DNA of 64,000 nt from Alcanivorax jadensis T9 (GCF_000756655.1 NZ_ARXU01000006.1:124001-188000); one strand, 5' to 3'; positions 35,517 to 44,847 are shown, numbered from the stretch's first letter. Notes: generated by a model not told the origin, from the letters alone. Numbers and translations are program-made.

Positions 35517-36171
35517 GCGCGGCACTGTCCTTCACCTGCCCCTCGTCGTCCAGCGCCGGATAGGGAATACCCTCGGCATCACAGAGACGGGCAATTTTCT
35601 GGTGGCCCCAGCGGAACAGCAGCTCGCTATAGCGGGCCGCCTCAATACGCGGCTGGTCATAGAAGCCTTTGGCGCGACGTTGCTCACAGGCTTCCGCCAG
35701 AATAATGGCCGCTGCCACGCTCACGTTGAACGATTCCACCATGCCCATCATCGGAATGACCACGTGCTGGTCCACCGCCGCCGCCGCTTCATCGCTGACA
35801 CCAAACTTTTCAGTGCCTAGCAGCAAGGCGGTGGGCCGGGTGTAATCCACTTCCCGATAGGGCACTGCGGTATCGGACAAATGGGCCGCCAGCACCTGAA
35901 CGCCCTGCCCCTGCAATTCACGAATCACACTGCTGCTCTCGTCACGCTTGTGCACCTGCACCCAGCGCTGGGAGCCCATGGCAGTACCAGCGGCCATGCG
36001 GGCCCGGTTATTGGGCAGAATGGCGTGCACATCAAGAATGCCCACCGCATCGCAGGTGCGCACAATGGCAGCGATATTGTGGGGCTTGTGGACTCCATCC
36101 ATGATCACAGTGAGATCAGGCTGGCGGCGATCCAGGGTGTCGCAGATACGATGATAACGTTCCGGGGTCAT
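35470..36171 (-). CDS. trmH: TrmH, tRNA (guanosine-18-2'-O)-methyltransferase
   Basis: The 233-residue SPOUT enzyme has VIMDGVHKPHNIAAIVRTCD (motif 1 with the catalytic Arg), ALLLGTEKFGVSD (motif 2) and VVIPMMGMVESFNVSVAAAI (motif 3, the SAM-binding knot). The C-terminal extension (RRAKGFYDQPRIEAARYSEL) is typical of TrmH proper rather than RlmB. It methylates the ribose of G18 in the tRNA D-loop. Length is close to E. coli TrmH (229). It overlaps the 3' end of the convergent exported-protein gene by 47 nt. Confidence 0.93.
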   Translation of the reverse strand: MTPERYHRICDTLDRRQPDLTVIMDGVHKPHNIAAIVRTCDAVGILDVHAILPNNRARMAAGTAMGSQRWVQVHKRDESSSVIRELQGQGVQVLAAHLSDTAVPYREVDYTRPTALLLGTEKFGVSDEAAAAVDQHVVIPMMGMVESFNVSVAAAIILAEACEQRRAKGFYDQPRIEAARYSELLFRWGHQKIARLCDAEGIPYPALDDEGQVKDSAALTALLRQRHSPDPEV

Positions 36172-36327
36172 GGGCTTTCCTCATGGCTGGCCGCGGATTG
36201 TATAGGCCCGAGCCCGGATGACAAAATTCACCGCTCGACAACCCGCAGGCGTCACCCAGCCCCCTGCCCCTGGCAGACCGAATCCGTTAGGCTTTCGACT
36301 CACTGAATGAACCACCGCGGAGACCCC

Positions 36328-37536
36328 ATGCCCGAACTCTCATCCCGCCGCCTGCCGTTGGACGGTGTCCGTGTTATCGAACTGGGCCAGCTGCTGGCTG
36401 GCCCCTTTACCGGCACCCTGCTGGCCTATTTCGGTGCCGATGTGGTGAAGGTGGAGCCGCCCGGCGGCGACCCCATTCGCGGCTGGCGCAAACTCGATGA
36501 AGACGGCACCTCCTACTGGTGGCGCAGCCTGGGGCGCAACAAGAAATCCGTGACCCTGGATCTGAAATCCGATCAGGGCAAGGCACTGGTTCGCCAGCTG
36601 ATGGGCAACGCCGATGTGGTGATCGAGAACTTCCGCCCCGGCACCATGGAAAACTGGGGCCTGGGCCCGGACAGCTTCGCCGAGGACAATCCTGGCCTGA
36701 TCTACACCCGGATTTCCGGCTACGGACAGACCGGCCCCTACGCCAGCAAGCCCGGCTATGCGTCGGTTTGCGAGGGCATCGGCGGGCTGCGGTACGTGAA
36801 TGGGTTCCCCGGCGAACGTCCGGTACGCCCCAACCTGTCCCTGGGCGACACCATCGCCGGCCTGCACGCGGCCCTGGGGATTCTGCTGGCCCTGTTTGAG
36901 CGGCAAAAGAGCGACAAGGGCCAGGTGGTGGATGTGGCCCTGTATGAATCCGTCTTCAACCTGCTGGAGGGCGTGATCCCCGAATTTGATGGCGCCGGAG
37001 TGATTCGCGAACCAGCGGGTTCCACCGTCACCGGCATCGTCCCCACCAATACCTACCGCTGTGCCGACGGCAAGTTCGTGGTGATCGGCGGCAATGGCGA
37101 TTCCATCTTCAAACGCCTGATGACCACCGCCGGCCGGCCGGATATGGCAGACAACCCGGCCATGGCCAGTAACGCCGGTCGGGTGGAACACGAGACAGAG
37201 ATCGACACGGCCCTGGACAGCTGGTGCCGCAGCCTGCCCAGCGAGCAAGTACTGACTCTGCTGGAAGAGGCCCGGGTCCCCGCCGGCCCCATCTACTCCG
37301 TGGCCGACATGTTCAACGACCCCCATTTCCAGGCCCGGGGTCTGTTCCAGCAGGTGGAAATCAACGGCAAGCCGCTCAAGGTACCCGCCATCACTCCACG
37401 ACTGGCAGACACCCCTGGCGAAACCCGCTGGCCCGGCGGTGAGGTGGGTAGTCATAACGACGCGGTATTACGCGAGGAATTGGGGCTCAGTGACGAGGAG
37501 TTTGCGGCGCTGAAGGCGGACGGGGTGATCGGGTAA
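36328..37536 (+). CDS. CaiB/BaiF (family III) CoA-transferase
   Basis: The 402-residue protein has family III landmarks: RVIELGQLLAGPFTGTLLAY, GADVVKVEPPGGDPIRGWRK, NADVVIENFRPGTMENWGL and the catalytic Asp in NLSLGDTIAGLHA (Asp169 of formyl-CoA transferase). Such enzymes move CoA between carboxylic acids in the cytosol; the acceptor is not inferable. ATG 36328 is preferred, with GCGGAGA upstream, over ATG 36307. Divergent from trmH. Confidence 0.9.
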   Translation: MPELSSRRLPLDGVRVIELGQLLAGPFTGTLLAYFGADVVKVEPPGGDPIRGWRKLDEDGTSYWWRSLGRNKKSVTLDLKSDQGKALVRQLMGNADVVIENFRPGTMENWGLGPDSFAEDNPGLIYTRISGYGQTGPYASKPGYASVCEGIGGLRYVNGFPGERPVRPNLSLGDTIAGLHAALGILLALFERQKSDKGQVVDVALYESVFNLLEGVIPEFDGAGVIREPAGSTVTGIVPTNTYRCADGKFVVIGGNGDSIFKRLMTTAGRPDMADNPAMASNAGRVEHETEIDTALDSWCRSLPSEQVLTLLEEARVPAGPIYSVADMFNDPHFQARGLFQQVEINGKPLKVPAITPRLADTPGETRWPGGEVGSHNDAVLREELGLSDEEFAALKADGVIG

Positions 37537-37542
37537 ACGCAG

Positions 37543-37795
37543 TTGAAAGTTGAAATGCGGTCACGGCTTTCCCTGGCAACAAGGGCAAAGGTCGCGTTCA
37601 GACGCTTTCAGGAAAATCGGGTGTAGGAGCGCCGCTTGAGGCGCGAATTACCGTGGCTGTTCGCGCCTCAAGCGGCGCTCCTACAGTGGCTTCGTAGAGA
37701 AGTTTTCACCTGCATTGCAGCGCGGCTGCCCTGCTCTCCGTTTGGCAGCGAACATCCACCGCGTTGCAACTTTGAACTTTAAACTTTCAACTCAC
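37543..37795. repeat. 7-nt repeats flanking a perfect REP inverted pair
   Basis: Directly after the CoA-transferase stop lies AGTTGAA-AGTTGAA (37543-37556). The inverse array CTTTGAA-CTTTAAA-CTTTCAA is at 37770-37790. Between them, two REP halves form a perfect 25-bp inverted repeat (37623-37647 and 37660-37684, 12-nt loop). The genes converge here, so the structure is well placed as a bidirectional terminator. The right array reaches into the end of the truncated haemoglobin gene and supplies its stop codon. Confidence 0.85.
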
Positions 37796-38219
37796 GCCTT
37801 TTGCTCAACTGCGCGTACAGATTATCCATCACCCGAAAGGCAATATGCCTTGCCCGATCGGTGTAAGGACCGGCAAAACGGCCGTCGAGATTGTTCATGA
37901 AATGCTGCAGCCAGCGCTCATGGTGTTCGCCGGTCAGGGGCTGCTTGTCATCCAGGGCCCGGTGTTTTGCCATCATGTGGCGCCGGTAGTCATTCTCGCC
38001 CAGCAGCATCTTGTACCAGTACTGACAGATAGTCGGCAGGTGCTGCTGCAAATCGATAGCGGCCACGTCCAGGAACATGGGCGCCATCACCGGGTCATCC
38101 AGCAACCGGCGATAGAAGCCATGCACCATGGCATCGATATGTTCCCGGCAATCCAGATCGGGAAGCTCGCCGTCATCCTGTCTGTGATTACCAGGCTGAA
38201 AATACTCAACTGCGGTCAT
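37779..38219 (-). CDS. Group III truncated haemoglobin
   Basis: The 146-residue protein has the 2-over-2 globin pattern: HGFYRRLLDDPVMAPMF (B helix with the Tyr at B10), HLPTICQYWYKMLLGENDYR (E helix with Trp), and KHRALDDKQPLTGEHHERW (proximal His region, F helix), then HFMNNLDGRFAGPY. It binds haem and oxygen, NO or peroxide; group III members are implicated in nitrosative stress or oxygen handling. The last residues ELKV and the stop TAA are encoded by the 7-nt repeat array, so the true ancestral C-terminus may have been longer. Confidence 0.85.
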   Translation of the reverse strand: MTAVEYFQPGNHRQDDGELPDLDCREHIDAMVHGFYRRLLDDPVMAPMFLDVAAIDLQQHLPTICQYWYKMLLGENDYRRHMMAKHRALDDKQPLTGEHHERWLQHFMNNLDGRFAGPYTDRARHIAFRVMDNLYAQLSKRRELKV

Positions 38220-38294
38220 GGCAACGCTGCGTGCTGACAGGCACCAGGCAACACGCTCGTTAAGCGCGCGAAGTCTGGTACCTGATGCGGTTAT

Positions 38295-38615
38295 TTACCA
38301 ATCAATACGGCGGGTGAGGATGTCTTTGTACATGACAAAGTCACCCATCAGGCTGTACCAGGGATGCTGGAAGGTAGCGGGACGGTTCTTTTCGAAAAAG
38401 TAGTGGCCTACCCAGGCAAAACCGTACCCCACCACCGGCAACGCAAACAGCCACCAAGCACTCAACGCCCCGGCAATGATGGCCCCCAGCAAGAGCAGCA
38501 GTAACGTGGTCCCGACCACATGCAGTCGGCGGCAGGTGGGGTTACCGTGCTCTTGCAAGTAATAGGGATAGAATTCGGCGAAACTCTGAAAATCGGACTG
38601 CTTGATGGTATTCAC
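38295..38615 (-). CDS. Mpo1-like (DUF962) membrane protein
   Basis: A 106-residue protein with the DUF962 pattern: FAEFYPYYLQEHGNPTCRRL, then HVVGTT, two hydrophobic helices (LLLLLLGAIIAGALSAWWLF and ALPVVGYGFAWVGHYFFEKN) and HPWYSLMGDFVMYKD. The histidines HGN, RRLH, GH and HPW could bind a metal. The yeast relative Mpo1 is an Fe-dependent dioxygenase acting on 2-hydroxy fatty acids; bacterial members are less studied. It fits the lipid metabolism of the region but its activity is not shown here. Confidence 0.88.
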   Translation of the reverse strand: MNTIKQSDFQSFAEFYPYYLQEHGNPTCRRLHVVGTTLLLLLLGAIIAGALSAWWLFALPVVGYGFAWVGHYFFEKNRPATFQHPWYSLMGDFVMYKDILTRRIDW

Positions 38616-38909
38616 GTAACCTCCTGAAAAATGCCGCTGTTATTCTGAATATGGGTGCACCTTGATCTTCCAAGGCGCGGGACACAAAGTCTTGTAACCT
38701 GCGGCTGTCATACGCGGTTACCTGACAGTGTACCGCAGCCCCACCGGCCGGTACGGCCAAAATATTGTGATTTGGCGCCATCATGATGGCACGGGCGACC
38801 ATTGCAGGGGAGCCGTCTCCGTGGACAATGTCGTCCTTTCACAATAAACACTATATTGATACTTATCCCGTCATTTCGGGTCCGGCACGACTTGTTACCA
38901 GAGACTTTT
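38616..38909. other. Divergent intergenic region without gene
   Basis: No open frame with family similarity was found between the Mpo1-like gene and the divergent serine hydrolase gene. Part near 38840-38870 is AT-rich and may hold promoter elements. No repeat family member lies here. Confidence 0.4.
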
Positions 38910-40160
38910 ATGGCTTTACGTCCGCGCATCAACCGCCTGCTCAGCAAACACGGCACCCCCATTCCTCGCAGCTTGGACGGCCTTGTTCGCCAGGGGCAGG
39001 AAGCGCCGCCGGAAAAAACCGGTATGGGATCTGAACAGGTGGACGCCATCTGGCGTGCCACCCGCAAGCTTTACCGGGGCGGCATGAGCCCGGCCATCAG
39101 CCTGTGCCTGCGTCGCCACGGCGAAATCATGCTGGACCGCAGCATCGGCTATGCGGACCCGGAGAGTCAGCGGATCATGACCCCGGACACCCCGGTCTGC
39201 CTTTTTTCCGCCTCCAAGGTGGTGGCCGCCATGATGGTCCATCATCTGGTGGAAACCGGGCAATTGGACCTGGATGACCCGGTCACCCGCTACCTGCCCA
39301 AATACGGCCAGAACGGCAAGGGACGCACTACCATTCGCCACCTGCTGACCCATCAGGCCGGCATACCCCGCCCGCCCGCACAGGTAGAGCCGGATATCCT
39401 GTACCGCCCCCAGGAGATCATTGATCTGCTGTGCGAGGCCAAACCGAGCGGCCTCAACACCCAGGCCTACCACGCCATCACCGCCGGTTTTATCCTCGGC
39501 GCCATTGTCGAGGCGGTTACCGGCGAAGATCTCAATGCCACCCTGGACCGGGTGATCCGCCAGCCCATGGGCATGAAGTACTTCACCTTTGGACAGACCG
39601 GCGCTGAGCGCGCCCGGGATGTCTCCACTGGCGTCCCTATGAAACTGGTCGACCTGTTCCTCACCTACGCGGTGGGCGGCAGCATCGATGAGGTAGTAGA
39701 AGTAACCAATGATGACCGCTTTCAGGACATCATTGTGCCAGCGGGCAACCTCTACGCCACCGCCGAGGAAGCCAGTCGCTTCTTCCAGATGCTGCTCAAC
39801 GGTGGCCACTACAACGGCCAGCAGATCTTCAAGGCGGAGACCGTTGCTCGCGCCTTGCAACCGGCCTATCACCGCCCGCGCTTCGACCGAAGCCTGTTTA
39901 TCCCCCTGAATTTCTCCAGCGGCTTCATGCTGGGAAATCGGGGCATGGGCATGTTCGGCCCCGGCGCTCCCCGTGCATTCGGTCACCTTGGCTTTATCAG
40001 CATCTATTGCTGGGCGGATCCCCAGCGGGCGTTGAGCGGTGCCCTGCTGACCACCGGCAAAGGGGTGATCGGTCCGCATCTGCCGTCCCTGTTCGGCCTG
40101 CAGCACACCATCAACCGCCACACCCGGCTGCGCGAGGGTAGCTCACCGGTCATTGTCTGA
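38910..40160 (+). CDS. Beta-lactamase-fold serine hydrolase (class C/EstB type)
   Basis: The 416-residue cytosolic protein (no signal peptide) has the SxxK motif in CLFSASKVVAAMMVHHLVET with Ser as nucleophile. The family blocks DLDDPVTRYLPKYG and TTIRHLLTHQAGIP follow, and a Tyr-containing motif (NTQAYHAITAGF) at the YxN position. GHLGF near the end is the counterpart of the KTG/HxG motif. Such proteins are usually esterases or carboxylester hydrolases rather than antibiotic resistance enzymes. Start inferred from family similarity; the ORF's upstream extension is rejected. Convergent with the DUF3565 gene by 18 nt overlap. Confidence 0.87.
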   Translation: MALRPRINRLLSKHGTPIPRSLDGLVRQGQEAPPEKTGMGSEQVDAIWRATRKLYRGGMSPAISLCLRRHGEIMLDRSIGYADPESQRIMTPDTPVCLFSASKVVAAMMVHHLVETGQLDLDDPVTRYLPKYGQNGKGRTTIRHLLTHQAGIPRPPAQVEPDILYRPQEIIDLLCEAKPSGLNTQAYHAITAGFILGAIVEAVTGEDLNATLDRVIRQPMGMKYFTFGQTGAERARDVSTGVPMKLVDLFLTYAVGGSIDEVVEVTNDDRFQDIIVPAGNLYATAEEASRFFQMLLNGGHYNGQQIFKAETVARALQPAYHRPRFDRSLFIPLNFSSGFMLGNRGMGMFGPGAPRAFGHLGFISIYCWADPQRALSGALLTTGKGVIGPHLPSLFGLQHTINRHTRLREGSSPVIV

Positions 40161-40364
40161 AGGAACCGGCATGCCCCGCTGGCACTGGGTACAGGTAACC
40201 GCCATACCCAAGTGCCGGTCCCGCCCAGCCTCACTGGTCACCCAGGGACGGTTTATGAACGGTGGCTGATGGCGGACATGCTGGCGATGACCGCATGACA
40301 ACAGCATCACCCAATCCAGCTGCTGATCCTGAGTAAAACCGGTAACCGTGGCCTGCCAGGTCAT
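40143..40364 (-). CDS. DUF3565 family small protein
   Basis: The 73-residue protein MTWQATVTGFTQDQQLDWVM... has the DUF3565 pattern: LLSCGHRQHVRHQPPFINRP (Cys/His cluster), WVTSEAGR and VTCTQCQRG (CxxC), a possible zinc site. Function unknown. ATG 40364 is preferred, with GGGTGA upstream. The stop overlaps the 3' end of the serine hydrolase gene. Confidence 0.85.
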   Translation of the reverse strand: MTWQATVTGFTQDQQLDWVMLLSCGHRQHVRHQPPFINRPWVTSEAGRDRHLGMAVTCTQCQRGMPVPSDNDR

Positions 40365-40374
40365 TATATCACCC

Positions 40375-40406
40375 AAAAAAATGCCCGCTGATGCGGGCAT
40401 TTTTTC
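40375..40406 (-). terminator. Bidirectional terminator after the BCCT gene
   Basis: AATGCCCGC-TGAT-GCGGGCATT is flanked by A and T runs. The hairpin lies 18 nt past the BCCT stop and directly upstream of the DUF3565 ribosome site. Confidence 0.95.
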
Positions 40407-40423
40407 TTTCCTTGCTGTGACAA

Positions 40424-41998
40424 TCAAGTCGCCTTGAGGGACTTGAGCCGCTTACTCTCTGCGGAGAGCCCCATGTAGAGGCTGACGCACATCAGCAATA
40501 GCACAAATGTGAACGGCAAGCCCGTAGCCACGGAGCCAGACTGCAAGGCTTTCAGCGCTTCCTTGCCACCGCCGTAAAGCAGAGCGCCGGCAATCACGCC
40601 TTCCATCACTGCCCAAAATACACGCTGGGGTACCGGTGCATCCAGCTTGCCGCCAGCGGTAATGGAGTCAATCACCAATGAACCGGAATCCGAAGAGGTC
40701 ACAAAGAAGACCAGCACCAACGTGATTGCCATGAAGGAAATAATACCGGACCACGGCAGGTTCTCCAGCATCTGGAAAAATGCCAGGGACACATCACCAA
40801 TGCCATTGGACAATTCACCGACGCCATTCACCGCTTGATCCAGACCGGTGCCACCAAAGGTCGACATCCAGATAATAGTGATGATGGTAGGCACCAGCAG
40901 AACAGCGGTAATGAACTCCCGTACAGTGCGGCCTTTGGAAATACGCGCAATGAACATGCCGACAAACGGTGACCAGGAAATCCACCACGCCCAGTAAAAT
41001 ACCGTCCAGCCGTGGAACCAGGTGTCATCCTCACGACCAATCCAGTTACTCAGCGGAATAATATTCGACACGTAATCCACCGCTGTTGTGGCAAACCCGG
41101 TAATGATCAGCAATGTTGGGCCCGCAACAATCACGAATAGCAACAGGAACAACGCCAACATCATATTGATGTTACTGAGGAGTTTGACACCCCCATCTAG
41201 CCCTCGCATCACTGATATCACCGCAATGGAGGTCACGCCGAAGATAACCGCCAGCTGCATATTGATCGCGTTAGGCGTATCGAACAGGAAGTGCAAACCA
41301 CCGGAAGCCTGTTGGGCACCCAAGCCAAGGGACGTGGCCAGACCAAAAATGGTGGCGACAACTGCAAGCGTATCAATGATATGACCTGGCCAGCCCCAGC
41401 AACGCTCACCCAGAATAGGATAGAAGGCGGAGCGGATCGTCAGCGGCATACCCTTGTTGTAGGCGAAAAAGGCCAATGAAAGCGCTACCACTGCATAAAT
41501 AGACCATGGGTGAAGCCCCCAGTGATACATGGTTGCGCCCATAGCCAGATGCTTGGCTTCCTCTGTATTGGGCGCCACACTCAGCGGTGTGCCATACCAA
41601 TCGGTGTAGTAAGCCACCGGCTCCGCCACACTCCAGAACATCAAGCCAATCCCCATGCCCGCAGCAAACAACATCGCGAACCAGGAAAGGGTGGAAAATT
41701 CCGGCTTGGCTTTCTGCCCGCCCAACCGAATTTTACCGGTGGGCATCACGGCCAGGGCAATGCAAAACAATACAAAAATATTGCCGCTGACCATGAACAA
41801 CCAGTCGAAATGTTCAATGGCCCACGCCTTGGCGCCATTGAGCATGCCGTTGGCCGCTTCCGGGAATGCCAGAGTGCCAACCACAAAAGTAATAATCAGT
41901 AAGGCACTGATAAAGAAAACAGGATTGTGCAGATCCATCCCCATGACCTGCACATTATCCTGGCCGACATCATAGTCGGTCTCGTAATCAATACTCAT
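40424..41998 (-). CDS. BCCT-family osmolyte/carnitine/choline transporter
   Basis: A 524-residue protein with about 12 transmembrane helices. The BCCT signature is GWTVFYWAWWISWSPFVGMF. The motif GMGIGLMFW (helix 3) has the Met-Gly-Ile-Gly pattern of sodium-coupled BetP rather than the Asp-containing one of proton-coupled choline carriers, so sodium/betaine-type symport is inferred. It is expected to import compatible solutes in a marine cell. Transcribed with the upstream porin gene (165 bp between), which might be the outer-membrane partner. Terminator follows. Confidence 0.92.
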   Translation of the reverse strand: MSIDYETDYDVGQDNVQVMGMDLHNPVFFISALLIITFVVGTLAFPEAANGMLNGAKAWAIEHFDWLFMVSGNIFVLFCIALAVMPTGKIRLGGQKAKPEFSTLSWFAMLFAAGMGIGLMFWSVAEPVAYYTDWYGTPLSVAPNTEEAKHLAMGATMYHWGLHPWSIYAVVALSLAFFAYNKGMPLTIRSAFYPILGERCWGWPGHIIDTLAVVATIFGLATSLGLGAQQASGGLHFLFDTPNAINMQLAVIFGVTSIAVISVMRGLDGGVKLLSNINMMLALFLLLFVIVAGPTLLIITGFATTAVDYVSNIIPLSNWIGREDDTWFHGWTVFYWAWWISWSPFVGMFIARISKGRTVREFITAVLLVPTIITIIWMSTFGGTGLDQAVNGVGELSNGIGDVSLAFFQMLENLPWSGIISFMAITLVLVFFVTSSDSGSLVIDSITAGGKLDAPVPQRVFWAVMEGVIAGALLYGGGKEALKALQSGSVATGLPFTFVLLLMCVSLYMGLSAESKRLKSLKAT

Positions 41999-42163
41999 CT
42001 TAGCTCCGTTATCCGTCTTGCTTTAGGGTGCGCAGTGGATGCCGCAACTTACAGCCAGTCGGTCCGGACGATGTCGGGATCGCTTCCCCGAAACATGCAC
42101 TCCTCAAAACGCACTTCATCATCTAAACCCGAGTAGGCGGCCCTGCAGGGCCGCTACCGGCAA

Positions 42164-43300
42164 TCAGAAATAAAAATCAAACGACGCGTAGACCGCACGG
42201 AAGTCTGCTTCGTAAATATCACCGTTACGATCCACGTCACCATCAGACCACAGGTACTCCAGGTACAGCCAGCCAGGTCCGTACTTGTAGCTGACGCCGG
42301 GCGCATAGAATTCCACATCATCGGCGTCGTTACCGCGGGTATCAGTACTCGCCACCCCTGCATCCAGGTAATAGCTCCAGCGATTCTGGTTGTAGATCAG
42401 CTGAGCCATGTGCACCTGGGTTTTCACTTCTTCATCGGCGGGTGCCGTGCCACCGAGCAAAAACGCATCCATACCGCCAAAGTCCCGCTCTGCATCAATA
42501 AACTGATAGCGGGCAGTGAAGTCATTCATGTTGAAGGTGTAATGCAAATTTACTGATTGATGATCACCCTCATCATCCCGTGCCTTGGCAACGGCAGCCG
42601 TCAGGTCCTGGAGACGCCCCTTCTGATAAGAGGCTCCTACAGTATGACCTTCCATAAAGTTCCAGTCGCCATTGATGACCCCGGTCTTGATCTTCCGATA
42701 GGTCGTTGCGCTACCCCAGTGACCGTTGTCATCGACCGTGTCAGTACTGGTTTCACCCCAGTCATCCTGGTGGTAATAGGCCACATCGTAGTTAAAGGCA
42801 TTCAATGAAGAGCTAAGCTTGAAGCCCACATCCATCTGATCGCCATAACCACCCAACACCCCTTCACCGGGCCAGAAATTGACGGTTTTCCAGCCAAAAG
42901 GCACTTGGCTTTTCCCCACGGTCAGCAGGGTGTCGTCATCAAATTCGTAACCGATCCATGCCTTGTGCATGGTGAAAGTATCGCCGGAATTATTATTAGA
43001 GGTATCGGTGAACCCGCCAGTACCGAGACGCCCCTCTGCACTGAAACGCCAGGGCCCATGGGAGCCATCATCGTCGGCATAGAGGATCAATGCCGGGTCT
43101 GCAAAGTTGCCACCAGTGGTGTTGTCCAGGTCCTCATCAAAGGCGGACGATGCACCGGTAAAATCGGAATCAGTGACATATTGATAGACCCACCAGACAC
43201 CGGCACTCAGTTCGGCACCGGCGTGGGCGTTTAGGGGAATGGACGCAGCAAGCAAACAACTCAAATAGCCAGTGCGCTTTGCAAAAGCACGCTTATTCAT
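42164..43300 (-). CDS. Outer-membrane porin-like protein
   Basis: A 378-residue protein with signal peptide ending SIPLNAHA. The mature part shows alternating beta-strand segments (WRFSAEGRLGTGGF, AWIGYEFDDDTLLTVGKSQV, HYTFNMNDFTARYQFIDAER) and ends in YASFDFYF, the terminal Phe signal for barrel assembly. It resembles porins that carry the GKSQVPFGW motif found in phosphate/anion-selective or alkane-habitat porins of marine gammaproteobacteria. Substrate unknown. Followed by the BCCT carrier on the same strand, possibly one operon. Confidence 0.85.
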   Translation of the reverse strand: MNKRAFAKRTGYLSCLLAASIPLNAHAGAELSAGVWWVYQYVTDSDFTGASSAFDEDLDNTTGGNFADPALILYADDDGSHGPWRFSAEGRLGTGGFTDTSNNNSGDTFTMHKAWIGYEFDDDTLLTVGKSQVPFGWKTVNFWPGEGVLGGYGDQMDVGFKLSSSLNAFNYDVAYYHQDDWGETSTDTVDDNGHWGSATTYRKIKTGVINGDWNFMEGHTVGASYQKGRLQDLTAAVAKARDDEGDHQSVNLHYTFNMNDFTARYQFIDAERDFGGMDAFLLGGTAPADEEVKTQVHMAQLIYNQNRWSYYLDAGVASTDTRGNDADDVEFYAPGVSYKYGPGWLYLEYLWSDGDVDRNGDIYEADFRAVYASFDFYF

Positions 43301-43714
43301 CTAATGCTCCCTTCTCTGATTTTCTTTACAGACTAAATATTGACCAAGTAAAGTCAAATCACAGCGTGACACCTGTTGGTGTTGGCACACAGGTATTTGC
43401 AGATGCGGTAATGACAATACAAGGAGAGGAGTGGCCGCGCAGGACCGGGGGATGGGCGAGTAATCAGCCCGAAAAAGACACGATAAGGGTAGGCGGTTTC
43501 AGTAATCTCGACACGGAGTCGTGGCTCCCTTTCTTCCCATAAAGAAAAAGTACCCTAACATATTTTGTGCAAGGATTTTTTCCTGCGACCAAAACAAATG
43601 CAAAATTACAGGGTGATTGCTTTGTTGCCGTTTTTTCACAAAGCGAATAAATGAAAAGCGGCTGATGTGATTCAGCCTTGCAAACAAGGCTCTGATTGCG
43701 CAACAGAGAGAGAT
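43301..43714. other. Leader of the porin gene and spacer, no gene
   Basis: No gene with recognisable features. The half next to the porin is AT-rich (AAATATTGACCAAGTAAAG region near 43340) and is the likely promoter area. The short minus-strand frames at 43464-43703 have no ribosome site or motif and are rejected. Confidence 0.45.
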
Positions 43715-43748
43715 AAAAAAACGGAGCGCATAGCGCTCCGTTTTTTTT
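43715..43748 (-). terminator. Intrinsic terminator of thrC
   Basis: ACGGAGCGC-AT-AGCGCTCCGT with A-run before and eight T after on the plus strand; the stem is near perfect. It is positioned 17 nt past the thrC stop. Confidence 0.95.
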
Positions 43749-43764
43749 CGACCTGTTTAACAGG

Positions 43765-44847
43765 TCAGGACATATTGGACAGGATGGCGCCTTTCACCGC
43801 ATCCAGATCCGCATCAATAGTCACCATGCGGCTATCCTGGCACTGGGCGATAGCGGTGTCCGGGTCTTTCAGGCCGTTACCGGTGAGGGTGCAGACGATG
43901 GTAGAGCCTTCCGGAATCTTGCCGGCCTTGATGTCGCGCATGGCGCCCCCCAGAGAAGCCGCAGACGCCGGCTCACAGAAGATGCCTTCTTTCTCAGCCA
44001 GCATCTTCTGGGCAGCCAGAATCTCCTGATCGGTCAGTTCGTCGAACCAGCCGCCAGACTCTTCCTGCAGGGCCCAGGCCTTGTCCCAGGATTGCGGATT
44101 ACCGATACGGATGGCCGTGGCCACAGTTTCCGGGTCTTTCACCGGTCCGCCACGCATGAAGGGCGCCGCCCCTTCGGCCTGATAACCCACCATCTTCGGT
44201 GCACTGTTTACCACACCGGCTTTTTTGTATTCGCTGTAGCCCATCCAGTGGGCGGAGATATTGCCTGCGTTCCCCACTGGCAAACAGTGGAAGTCCGGGG
44301 CACGGCCCAGTTCTTCGACAATCTCAAATGCAGCAGATTTCTGGCCCTGCAGACGATAGGGATTCACGGAGTTCACGATGGTCACCGGGGCTTTCTCCGC
44401 CACCTGCTTGACCAGCTCCATGCCCTGATCGAAGTTGCCACGGATCTGCATAATCACCGCACCATACATCATCGCCTGGGCCAGCTTGCCCATGGCAATC
44501 TTGCCTTCCGGAATCAGCACAAAAGCGGTAATGCCGGCACGGGCCGCGTAGGCCGCGGCAGCCGCAGAGGTATTGCCGGTGGAGGCGCAGATGATGGCAT
44601 TGCTACCCTCTTCCACCGCCTTGGTCACCGCCATGGTCATGCCACGGTCCTTGAAGGAACCGGTGGGGTTCAGGCCTTCGTATTTGACGTAGATATCCAC
44701 GTCCTTGCCCAGCATCTTGGGAATGTTCTTCAGGCGAATCAGGGGCGTATTCCCTTCACCCAGGCTGATGATGGGCGTGTCATCATTCACCGGCAGGTGG
44801 TCGCGGTAACGGTTGATCAAGCCGGTGTAACGGTCACGAAAAGGCAT
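43765..44847 (-). CDS. thrC: Threonine synthase
   Basis: The 360-residue PLP enzyme has the PLP-lysine motif NPTGSFKDRGMTMAVTKAVE, a phosphate-binding loop CASTGNTSAAAAAYAARAG and PVGNAGNISAHWMGYSEYK. It converts O-phospho-L-homoserine to threonine, the final step of the pathway started by hom upstream. It is the short form (about 350 residues) common in Pseudomonas-like bacteria. 136 bp separate it from hom, and it ends at a strong terminator. Confidence 0.95.
   Translation of the reverse strand: MPFRDRYTGLINRYRDHLPVNDDTPIISLGEGNTPLIRLKNIPKMLGKDVDIYVKYEGLNPTGSFKDRGMTMAVTKAVEEGSNAIICASTGNTSAAAAAYAARAGITAFVLIPEGKIAMGKLAQAMMYGAVIMQIRGNFDQGMELVKQVAEKAPVTIVNSVNPYRLQGQKSAAFEIVEELGRAPDFHCLPVGNAGNISAHWMGYSEYKKAGVVNSAPKMVGYQAEGAAPFMRGGPVKDPETVATAIRIGNPQSWDKAWALQEESGGWFDELTDQEILAAQKMLAEKEGIFCEPASAASLGGAMRDIKAGKIPEGSTIVCTLTGNGLKDPDTAIAQCQDSRMVTIDADLDAVKGAILSNMS

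Noticed and set aside
38910-40160. Serine hydrolase as a class C beta-lactamase
   Set aside because: No signal peptide and only the general SxxK/esterase family motifs; an esterase-like role is more likely.
43464-43703. Short minus-strand frames in the thrC-porin spacer
   Set aside because: No ribosome site, no similarity, low-complexity AT-rich sequence.
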